Shown: one piece after another, positions 43,674-50,741 of the stretch
How the letters are laid out: each line of letters opens with the position of its first letter
Numbering within the stretch: position 1 is the stretch's first letter
Assembly (NCBI GenBank): GCA_902589725.1
Contig: CACITU010000001.1
Coordinates: forward strand, 124,001-188,000
DNA from: an uncultured Pelagibacteraceae bacterium
Lineage (GTDB): Bacteria > Pseudomonadota > Alphaproteobacteria > Pelagibacterales > Pelagibacteraceae
Length of the DNA: 64,000 nt
Direction: 5' to 3'
The notes under the pieces: generated by a model
What the model saw: the letters and a program-made list of their open reading frames with translations, nothing else
The model's database searches: none
What the model was told of the DNA's origin: nothing
Translations under genes and position numbers: made by a program

Positions 43674-44506
43674 TGACTAAAATTTATTTTCAAGGAACCT
43701 TTGGTGCATATTCTCATTTAGCAGCTATTTCAATTGATCCTAAAGCTGAGATTTTGCCATGTAAAACTTTTGATGAGTGTTTTAACAAAGCATCCGAAGA
43801 GCCAGATAGCAGAATTATAATTCCAGAATCAAACCGAATTACTGGTAATATTGGAATTGAATATTTAATATTTAAACATAGGCTAAATATTTATAAAGAG
43901 CATTTTCAAAAAATTGAACACAACTTATTAGGACAACCTGGAGCTAAATTAAAAGATATCAAAGAAGTATACTCACATGCTCAAGGATTGTCTCAGTGTT
44001 CAAAATTTATAAAAGAAAATAATTTAGCAGAACATATCAGAGCAGATACTGCTGGATCTGCTGAAATGATTTCTAAAACAAAAGATATCAAACAATCTGC
44101 GATAGCATCTTCTTTAAGTGCTGAAATTTATGGCTTAGAAGTAATTAAAAAAAATATAGAAAATGAAAGCGGAAATTTGACAAGATTTTTGGTTATGGGA
44201 AAAAATATTTCTCAACCAGAATTTAAAGACAAAACTTACATAACCTCTTTTTTATTTAAATTGAAAAGTAAGCCAGCTGCCCTCTATCAATCACTAGGAG
44301 GTTTTGCTATTAATGGTGTAAATTTAACTAAACTACAAAGTTATCCAGAAAAAAATAGTTTCGATTCTTATTTTTTCTTATGTGATCTAGATGGACATAT
44401 TGAAGACTCAAAAGTTCAAAAATCTCTTGAAGAGCTCGGCCTACATTGTGAGGATTTTCACGTTCTAGGTGTTTTTGAAGCTGATAGTTTGAGACAAAAT
44501 AAATAA
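43670..44506 (+). CDS. pheA: Prephenate dehydratase
   Basis: Turns prephenate into phenylpyruvate for phenylalanine. The 278 residues comprise the catalytic PDT domain (IYFQGTFGAYSHLAA at the start, EVYSHAQGLSQC near 103, ADTAGSAEMIS near 124) and a C-terminal ACT domain (about 190-270) with TSFLFKLKSKPAALYQSLGG and KLQSYPEK, the phenylalanine-binding ESxP site. There is no chorismate mutase domain. It is coupled to kdsB by overlap. Confidence 0.93.
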   Translation: MMTKIYFQGTFGAYSHLAAISIDPKAEILPCKTFDECFNKASEEPDSRIIIPESNRITGNIGIEYLIFKHRLNIYKEHFQKIEHNLLGQPGAKLKDIKEVYSHAQGLSQCSKFIKENNLAEHIRADTAGSAEMISKTKDIKQSAIASSLSAEIYGLEVIKKNIENESGNLTRFLVMGKNISQPEFKDKTYITSFLFKLKSKPAALYQSLGGFAINGVNLTKLQSYPEKNSFDSYFFLCDLDGHIEDSKVQKSLEELGLHCEDFHVLGVFEADSLRQNK

Positions 44507-44516
44507 GAATCTTTTC

Positions 44517-44546
44517 TTGTAGATTAGAAATTTTAACTGCTATAAT
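44517..44546 (+). promoter_or_regulatory. ffs: Promoter of the SRP RNA gene
   Basis: TTGTAG (44517-44522) and a perfect TATAAT (44541-44546) with an 18-nt spacer sit just upstream of the RNA. The predicted start lies near 44552-44553, exactly where the RNA's closing stem begins (GGAGGCTAGA). This agreement makes it one of the more reliable promoters in the window. Confidence 0.7.
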
Positions 44547-44552
44547 AGATTT

Positions 44553-44636
44553 GGAGGCTAGAGGTGGATGCTGCTTGAACCCGACCAGATCTTAACGGAA
44601 GCAGTCGTAGAGACAGTTATTCAGGTTCTAGTCTCC
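44553..44636 (+). ncRNA. ffs: Signal recognition particle RNA (small, 4.5S type)
   Basis: A rod-like RNA of about 84 nt. The ends GGAGGCTAGA and TCTAGTCTCC pair. The middle contains the SRP domain IV core: GACCAGATCTTAACGGAAGC and the following AGTCGT, where the AGCAG internal loop and TTAACGGAAGCAG tip match alphaproteobacterial SRP RNAs. It binds Ffh to target membrane proteins. It lies 10 nt before dnaX, a common neighbour, and has its own promoter. Confidence 0.88.
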
Positions 44637-44646
44637 TTATAGATAT

Positions 44647-46302
44647 ATGAATAACAACTCAAAAGTATTAGCGCTTAAATATAGACCACAAACTTTTGAT
44701 GATCTTATTGGTCAAGAGGTTGTTGCTGAAACTATTACTAATTCTATTAAAGCTGACAAAATACCTAATGCATATTTGTTCACTGGAATAAGGGGAATAG
44801 GAAAAACCACAACAGCACGAATTGTTGCAAAAGCACTTAATTGTTCAAATGGTATCGATAATTTATGTAAAGAAAACTTTTGTGAAAGCTGTAAATCTAT
44901 AAGTGAGTCTAGTCATATAGATGTGCTTGAAATGGATGCAGCAAGCAAAACAGGTGTAGACGACGTAAGAGATTTAATCGAATTTTCAAGATACGGGCCG
45001 ACCTCGGCTAAATATAAAATTTTCATTATTGATGAAGTTCATATGTTAAGCAAACAAGCATTTAATGCTTTATTAAAAACTTTAGAGGAACCACCAGAAT
45101 ATCTAAAATTTATTTTTGCAACTACAGAAATTAAAAAAATTCCAATTACAGTCGTATCTAGATGTCAAAGATTTGATCTATCTAGAATTAAATCCTCAGA
45201 ATTATTGGAGTTTATTAAAAAAATTAAGGATAAGGAAAATGGAAAAATAAGCGACGATGCTTTAAAGCTTATAGTAAAAATTTCTGAGGGCTCTGTTAGA
45301 GATTCTTTATCGTTGCTCGATAGAGCACTATTAAGTTTGGATGAAGGAAAAGTATTAGACTTAAATTCAGCTCAGAAAATTTTTGGATATTTTGATAAAT
45401 CTAAATTAATCGATTTGTTCGAGTTAATTTTAAAAGGTGAAGAAACAAAAGTAATAAGTATTTATAGAAAAATTTATGATCAAGGTGTTGAACCAAAGGT
45501 TTTTATTAATGATTTCTTAGAGTTACTTTACTACTTTAAAAATATTAATTCTTTAACTTTAGAAAGTACAAACTTTTCATTAAATGATGAAGAATTTTCT
45601 AAAATTAAAAATTTATCAAATCAAATAGACTCAGAGGTATTAATATTATTTTGGCAATTTGCCATCTCTTCTCTCGAAGAGATAGACATAGTTTCTAATC
45701 AACACCTTTCAATTGAGATGTTCTTAATAAGACTAATGCATTTAAGTTCTGTAAAATCTGAAAATAAAATTGAAAATGTTGAGGCTAACTTTAAGAGTGA
45801 AAATTTTGTAAAGAATACAGAAACTGAATTAACTTCTAAAACAATAAATCAAATTAAGAATGTTGCACAGGAAGAAAAAATCAAACCAGAAGTTCAGACA
45901 GAAATTAAAGCAGAAAATAAAACTAATATAAATGCATTTGAGGATTTAATTGAAATTTGTTCAAAAAAAAAAGAGATCAAACTTAAATACGAGTTAGAAA
46001 AAAATGTTAACCTTGTAAAATTTGAAAAAAATAGAATTGAAATATCTTTTAATGAAAGTTTAGATAAAGATTTTGTAAAAGATTTATCATCAAAGCTATT
46101 TGAATGGACCGGTGAAAGATGGATTATTACGTTTAGTAAATTAAAAGGGCAAATGTCAGTAAAAGATAAAGAAAAAAATGTAAAAAAACAGTTAATAGAT
46201 GAAATGAAAAATTCAGAAATATTTAAAAGTGTGATTGATAAATTTCCTGATGCCGAATTAATAGATGTAAATTCAAACAAAGATGGAGTTGATAATGACT
46301 GA
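44647..46302 (+). CDS. dnaX: DNA polymerase III subunit gamma/tau
   Basis: Clamp-loader ATPase. The 551-residue protein has AAA+ Walker A GIRGIGKTTTARIVAKAL near 49, zinc cysteines CKENFCESCKS near 76-87, Walker B IFIIDEVHML near 122, sensor ATTEIKKIP and arginine-finger VSRCQRFDL. The collar ends near 370; a Lys/Glu-rich linker and a C-terminal tau-like domain follow. A run of ten A (45963-45972) in codons 439-442 could allow slippage. It is in the ffs-dnaX-ybaB-recR order and overlaps ybaB. Confidence 0.95.
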   Translation: MNNNSKVLALKYRPQTFDDLIGQEVVAETITNSIKADKIPNAYLFTGIRGIGKTTTARIVAKALNCSNGIDNLCKENFCESCKSISESSHIDVLEMDAASKTGVDDVRDLIEFSRYGPTSAKYKIFIIDEVHMLSKQAFNALLKTLEEPPEYLKFIFATTEIKKIPITVVSRCQRFDLSRIKSSELLEFIKKIKDKENGKISDDALKLIVKISEGSVRDSLSLLDRALLSLDEGKVLDLNSAQKIFGYFDKSKLIDLFELILKGEETKVISIYRKIYDQGVEPKVFINDFLELLYYFKNINSLTLESTNFSLNDEEFSKIKNLSNQIDSEVLILFWQFAISSLEEIDIVSNQHLSIEMFLIRLMHLSSVKSENKIENVEANFKSENFVKNTETELTSKTINQIKNVAQEEKIKPEVQTEIKAENKTNINAFEDLIEICSKKKEIKLKYELEKNVNLVKFEKNRIEISFNESLDKDFVKDLSSKLFEWTGERWIITFSKLKGQMSVKDKEKNVKKQLIDEMKNSEIFKSVIDKFPDAELIDVNSNKDGVDND

Positions 46303-46612
46303 TTTTAGTAAAATTTTAGATAAAGCAAAAGAACTTGAGGCAAAAATGAAAGAAAGCCAACAAAAGATTAAGGAAATTAGAGTTGAAGGAGTTTCGGGTT
46401 CAAATTCTGTAAAGATAACTTTGGATGGAGAGGGAGAGATGCAAACAATAAAGTTATCTGATGAAATTATGAAAGAGGACAAAACCATAATTGAAGATTT
46501 AATTGTTGCAGCACATAATAGTGCTAAATCTCAACTTAAATCAAAAACAACTGAGGAAATTTCAAAAGCAACTGGAGGTTTTGGAATTCCTGGTTTTAAA
46601 TGGCCTTTATAA
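46295..46612 (+). CDS. ybaB: YbaB/EbfC family nucleoid-associated protein
   Basis: The 105-residue DNA-binding protein is conserved between dnaX and recR. Its start at 46295 overlaps the dnaX end by 8 nt; a start at 46283 is less likely because the family begins MxxF. Seen here are an N-terminal helix (EAKMKESQQKIKEIRVEG), the beta segment VKITLDGEGEMQTIKLSDE and the C-terminal helix EEISKATGGFGIPGFKWPL. It bends or coats DNA in other bacteria. Confidence 0.93.
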   Translation: MTDFSKILDKAKELEAKMKESQQKIKEIRVEGVSGSNSVKITLDGEGEMQTIKLSDEIMKEDKTIIEDLIVAAHNSAKSQLKSKTTEEISKATGGFGIPGFKWPL

Positions 46613-46615
46613 TAG

Positions 46616-47227
46616 ATGCAAAACATCAGTGAGATAGAAGAATTAATTAAATTAATTTCAAAACTTCCAGGTTTAGGTCCCAAATCAGCAAAAAGAATTG
46701 TTTTAAAATTAATAAATAATCGTGACGAACTTGTAAAACCTATGGCAAATACATTGGCGCAAGTTTATAAAAATGTAGTTAGATGCAATTCATGTGGTGC
46801 GTTAAAATCAAATTCAAATGGATGTCTAAATTGTGAGAATATAAAAGAAAAATATAATAAAATTTGTGTAGTAGAGGATATTGCAGACCAATGGTCGATT
46901 GAAAATTCGAACATCTTTCAGGGTTATTTCCATATTTTAGGTGGAACAATTTCTTCAGTCGGCCAAAGAAAAGAGGATTTATTAATTAACTCATTAGTAG
47001 AAAGAGTTAATAGAGATAAAATAGAGGAGGTAATTCTAGCAACTAGTGCAACTGTGGAAGGTCAAACAACCGCATACTACATTCAAGATAGTTTAAAAAA
47101 TTTAGATGTTAAAATTACTAAATTAGCACAAGGTTTGCCAGTCGGAGGAGAGATTGAAAGTCTAGATGATGGGACTTTATTTTCTGCTTTTAAAAATCGA
47201 TCTAATTTGGTTTCGAACTCAGATTAA
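46616..47227 (+). CDS. recR: Recombination protein RecR
   Basis: Forms with RecF and RecO the mediator that loads RecA on gaps. The 203 residues show the helix-hairpin-helix LPGLGPKSAKRIVLKL near 16, the C4 zinc finger CNSCGALKSNSNGCLNC near 60, Toprim ICVVEDIADQW near 83 and GGTISSVGQRKEDLLINSL. The Walker-like C-terminus is normal. It ends the dnaX operon; its last 26 nt overlap the convergent glcB. Confidence 0.96.
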   Translation: MQNISEIEELIKLISKLPGLGPKSAKRIVLKLINNRDELVKPMANTLAQVYKNVVRCNSCGALKSNSNGCLNCENIKEKYNKICVVEDIADQWSIENSNIFQGYFHILGGTISSVGQRKEDLLINSLVERVNRDKIEEVILATSATVEGQTTAYYIQDSLKNLDVKITKLAQGLPVGGEIESLDDGTLFSAFKNRSNLVSNSD

Positions 47228-49376
47228 TTTTTTTTTTCAATCTATTTAAATGAAGTAATGGTTCAGTATAACCTGAAGGTTGTTCTTTACCTTTAAATAC
47301 AAGATCACACGCAGTTTGAAATGCAATAGAGTTTTCATAATCACCACTCATTTTAAGATATAGAGGATCATCTTTGTTCTGGTCATCTACTATTTTTGCC
47401 ATCTCTTTCATTATTTCGGTTACTTGCATTTTTGTTGTTACACCATGATGTATCCAGTTTGCTATATGCTGAGATGAAATTCTAAGAGTGGCCCTGTCTT
47501 CCATCAAACCTATGTTGTTAATATCTGGCACTTTAGAACAACCCACACCTTGATCAACCCATCTAACAACATATCCTAATAAAGTTTGTGCAGAATTAGA
47601 AATTTCTTTATTTATATCTTCTACAGACCAGTTAGGTCTGTCCGCTATAGGGATTGTTAAGAGATCGTTAAGCTTAGCTGGTGCTCTATCAATTAATTTT
47701 TTTTGTTCGTTAAAAATATTTATTTCATGATAATGTAAAGCATGTAACGCAGCTGCTGTTGGAGAAGGAACCCATGCGCAGTTTGCGCCTGCTTTTAAGT
47801 GTCCTGTTTTTTGCTCCATCATATCTTTCATTTTATCGGGCATCGCCCACATTCCTTTTCCAATTTGAGCTTTACCAGAAAATCCACATCTTAAACCAAC
47901 ATCAACATTGTTATTTTCGTATGCATTTATCCATTTAGATGATTTCATATCACCTTTTTTAATCATAGGACCGGCTTCCATTGATGTATGCATTTCATCA
48001 CCAGTTCTATCTAAGAAACCAGTATTAATAAAAAAAACTCTATTTTTAAGACTTCTAATACATTCTTTTAAATTTGCTGATGTTCTTCTCTCTTCATCCA
48101 TAATACCAATCTTACAAGTGTACTTAGGTAAATTTAGAACCTCCTCAACTTTAGAAAAAATTAAATCTGTAAATGCTGTCTCGTCTGGACCATGCATTTT
48201 AGGTTTTACAATATAAACTGATCCGGTTCTTGAATTATTTTTATTTTTAATATCATGTAACGCAGCTGCTGTGGTTATAAATGCATCCATAATGCCCTCA
48301 GGTATTTCACTTCCATCACTCAATAAAATTGAGGGGTTAGTCATTAGATGGCCAACGTTTCTTACAAGTAAAAGACTTCTCCCATGTAACTTTAAACCTT
48401 TACCATCTTTTGAGATATAACTTCTGTGAGGATTTAATTTTCTCTCAAATAATTTTCCTTCTTTTTCAAATTTTGACTTAAGATCTCCTTTCATTAGACC
48501 TAGCCAATTTCGATAACAAATAATTTTATCTTCTGAGTCAACTGCTGCCACACTATCTTCATTATCACAAATGGTTGACACTGCAGACTCAAGTATAATA
48601 TCACTAATACCTGCATGATCTTGTTGGGCAGCAAAAGCTCTTGAATCTTTTAAAATTTCAATATGTAAATTATTATTTTTTAGAATTACTGCAGATGGAT
48701 TATCACTTTCTCCTCTATGTCCAATAAATTTATTTTCATCCTCCAAATCAAAAATATCAGCACCTTTTAAAACTTTTAATTTTCCGTATTTGACTGCAAA
48801 ACTTGTAATTTTATTCCAACTTAATCCTGCTAATGGAAAGTATTTATCTAAAAAATCTCTTCCATATTTAATAACCATTTCACCTCTTAAAGGATCATAC
48901 CTTTCAGATACGCTATCTTCAGACTGTTCAATTACATCCGTGCCATAAAGACTATCATATAAACTCATCCATCGTGCATTTGCAGCATTTAATGCATACC
49001 TCGAATTCATGACTGGCACAACCAATTGAGGTCCAGCTATACTTGTAATTTCTTCATCAACATTTTCAGTTTCTATTTTAAAATCAGGTCCTTCATTTTT
49101 TAAATAACCAATTTCTAACAAAAATTTTTTGTACTCATCTAAATTAAATTTTTTATCTTTATTTTTAATATGCCAATCATCTATTTTCTTCTGTAAATCA
49201 TCCCTTAACTTAATTAATTTTTTATTTTTTGGTGTAAGCTCATCAAGTGTTTTTTCAAGACCTTCCCAAAAATTTTCTGAAGATACATTTGTATCTTTTA
49301 GTAATTCATCATTAACAAAGTTCGATAACTTTTCAGCTACTTGTAGATTATTTATTTTAATGTATTTTTCTTGCAT
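47202..49376 (-). CDS. glcB: Malate synthase G
   Basis: Condenses glyoxylate and acetyl-CoA to malate. The 724-residue single-chain enzyme matches form G, with GHRGESDNPSAVILKNNNL near 228, PKMHGPDETAFTD near 388, IGIMDEERRTSANLKECI near 422, NTGFLDRTGDEMHTSMEAGP near 449 and WAMPDKMKDMMEQKTGH near 507. Its leader is a tandem glycine riboswitch, so expression should respond to glycine, a source of glyoxylate. The ATG lies 15 nt after the second aptamer. The 3' end overlaps recR. Confidence 0.97.
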   Translation of the reverse strand: MQEKYIKINNLQVAEKLSNFVNDELLKDTNVSSENFWEGLEKTLDELTPKNKKLIKLRDDLQKKIDDWHIKNKDKKFNLDEYKKFLLEIGYLKNEGPDFKIETENVDEEITSIAGPQLVVPVMNSRYALNAANARWMSLYDSLYGTDVIEQSEDSVSERYDPLRGEMVIKYGRDFLDKYFPLAGLSWNKITSFAVKYGKLKVLKGADIFDLEDENKFIGHRGESDNPSAVILKNNNLHIEILKDSRAFAAQQDHAGISDIILESAVSTICDNEDSVAAVDSEDKIICYRNWLGLMKGDLKSKFEKEGKLFERKLNPHRSYISKDGKGLKLHGRSLLLVRNVGHLMTNPSILLSDGSEIPEGIMDAFITTAAALHDIKNKNNSRTGSVYIVKPKMHGPDETAFTDLIFSKVEEVLNLPKYTCKIGIMDEERRTSANLKECIRSLKNRVFFINTGFLDRTGDEMHTSMEAGPMIKKGDMKSSKWINAYENNNVDVGLRCGFSGKAQIGKGMWAMPDKMKDMMEQKTGHLKAGANCAWVPSPTAAALHALHYHEINIFNEQKKLIDRAPAKLNDLLTIPIADRPNWSVEDINKEISNSAQTLLGYVVRWVDQGVGCSKVPDINNIGLMEDRATLRISSQHIANWIHHGVTTKMQVTEIMKEMAKIVDDQNKDDPLYLKMSGDYENSIAFQTACDLVFKGKEQPSGYTEPLLHLNRLKKKINLSSKPN

Positions 49377-49390
49377 AGCACTTAAGTTCT

Positions 49391-49534
49391 AACCCCATCT
49401 GTATTTTTGCCTGAGAGCTTTACTCCTTCGGCGGAAATCAATCTCTTTCCAGAGTGTTATGCTTTAATCGGTCCTTTTGCCTGAGAGTTTCCGGGGTGGT
49501 TGCTCCTTCGGCGCTATAAATAGTCTCTCCCGAT
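49391..49534 (-). promoter_or_regulatory. Tandem glycine riboswitch upstream of glcB
   Basis: On the minus strand two successive glycine aptamers are visible. The first (49531 to about 49470) has GGGAGAGACT, then GCGCCGAAGGAGCAACC and CTCTCAGGCAAAAGGACCG. The second (about 49456-49391) has CTGGAAAGAGATT, CCGCCGAAGGAGTAAAGC and CTCTCAGGCAAAAATACAGA. The repeated CGCCGAAGGAG and CTCTCAGGCAAAA blocks are the glycine riboswitch hallmark. Only about 15 nt separate it from the ATG and no terminator stem is evident, so control of translation is likely. A riboswitch before malate synthase has been reported in SAR11. Confidence 0.95.
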
Positions 49535-49540
49535 AATGGA

Positions 49541-49568
49541 TTTGTATCTGTTAAATGATTTAAGTCAA
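49541..49568 (-). promoter_or_regulatory. glcB: Candidate promoter of the glycine riboswitch-glcB transcript
   Basis: On the minus strand TTGACT (49568-49563) and TACAAA (49546-49541) are 16 nt apart. Transcription would start near 49534, just before the first aptamer begins at 49531. The position is exactly right, although the -10 matches only four of six consensus bases. Confidence 0.5.
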
Positions 49569-49643
49569 TTAATAAGAATTACACCTTATTTTATATCATT
49601 TTGTTGCCTTTTTTGTATTTTAACCATCCATTATAAATAAGAT

Positions 49644-50738
49644 ATGAAAAATTACTTAAATTTTGAAACAGAAATTAAAGATCTAGAAAACGAGCTAGAA
49701 AAATTGAAAGATCCTTACAATCAAGAGGGATTAACAGAGGTTGATACTCAAAAAATTTCAAGCACTCAAAAAGAAATAGACGAAAAATTAAAAAATATTT
49801 ATTCTAATCTTGATCCTTGGCAAACTACTATGGTTGCTCGTCACGAAGATAGGCCAAAAGCAAAATTTTTTATTGATAATTTGTTTGACGACTTCATTTC
49901 ACTGTCTGGTGATAGATATTACGGAGAAGATAAATCAGTATTAACTGGATTTGCAAAGTTTAATGGAAAATCTGTTTTAGTTATAGGTCAAGAAAAAGGA
50001 GAAGATTTAGATAGTAGAATAGAAAGAAATTTTGGAATGATGAGGCCTGAGGGCTACAGAAAAACTATAAGATTGATGAACTTGGCAAACAAATTTAATA
50101 TTCCTATAATCTCTTTTATTGATACTCCAGGAGCATATCCAGGTGTAGGAGCTGAAGAGCGAGGACAAGCAGAGGCCATTGCAAAATCTATTGAGTGCTG
50201 CATGGAACTTAAGGTTCCAACAATTGCAATAATTATAGGAGAAGGTGGTTCTGGTGGAGCAATAGCACTAGCTTCATCAAACAAAGTCCTTATGCTAGAA
50301 AACGCAATCTATTCCGTAATATCTCCGGAGGGGTGTGCGACTATTTTATGGAGAGATCCAAAAAAAATGCTTGATGCCGCAAAAGCTATGAAGCTTTCAG
50401 CTAAAGATTTATTAAAGTTAAAAGTTATTGATGAAATAATTGATGAACCCTTAGGTGGTGCACACAGAGACAGAGATATAATATTAAATAATGTCAGACA
50501 AACTTTAACAAAAAATTTAAATTATTATGATGAATTATCTTCTGAAGAAATAATTAATGAAAGAAAAAATAAATTTCTTAAAATTGGAAGAAACGATGGT
50601 TTTATTACTAGCACTGAAGATCCAAGTACATTAACATTCAAGAAAAATAATTTTGATCAAATTTTGAGATCAAAAAAAATATTACTAGCGATTATTGGTG
50701 GAATAATTTTAATTTCCGCAATTTTTTTATTGGTTTAA
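49644..50738 (+). CDS. accA: Acetyl-CoA carboxylase carboxyltransferase subunit alpha, with C-terminal membrane segment
   Basis: Partner of AccD in malonyl-CoA formation. The first ~316 residues are a standard AccA: an N-terminal coiled helix with FETEIKDLENELEKL, ARHEDRPKAKFFID, NFGMMRPEGYRKTIRLM, FIDTPGAYPGVGAEERGQAE, IIGEGGSGGAIALA, ISPEGCATILWRD and EPLGGAHRDRD. The protein continues for about 48 residues beyond the usual ~319-residue end and closes with a basic LRSKK and a hydrophobic stretch ILLAIIGGIILISAIFLLV that looks like a membrane anchor. It ends 3 nt from convergent secA. Confidence 0.95.
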   Translation: MKNYLNFETEIKDLENELEKLKDPYNQEGLTEVDTQKISSTQKEIDEKLKNIYSNLDPWQTTMVARHEDRPKAKFFIDNLFDDFISLSGDRYYGEDKSVLTGFAKFNGKSVLVIGQEKGEDLDSRIERNFGMMRPEGYRKTIRLMNLANKFNIPIISFIDTPGAYPGVGAEERGQAEAIAKSIECCMELKVPTIAIIIGEGGSGGAIALASSNKVLMLENAIYSVISPEGCATILWRDPKKMLDAAKAMKLSAKDLLKLKVIDEIIDEPLGGAHRDRDIILNNVRQTLTKNLNYYDELSSEEIINERKNKFLKIGRNDGFITSTEDPSTLTFKKNNFDQILRSKKILLAIIGGIILISAIFLLV

Positions 50739-50741
50739 ATT

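Noticed and set aside
45994-46200. Other A runs in dnaX as frameshift sites
   Set aside because: They are shorter (6-8 A), lie in the C-terminal tau domain and do not match the site known in E. coli.
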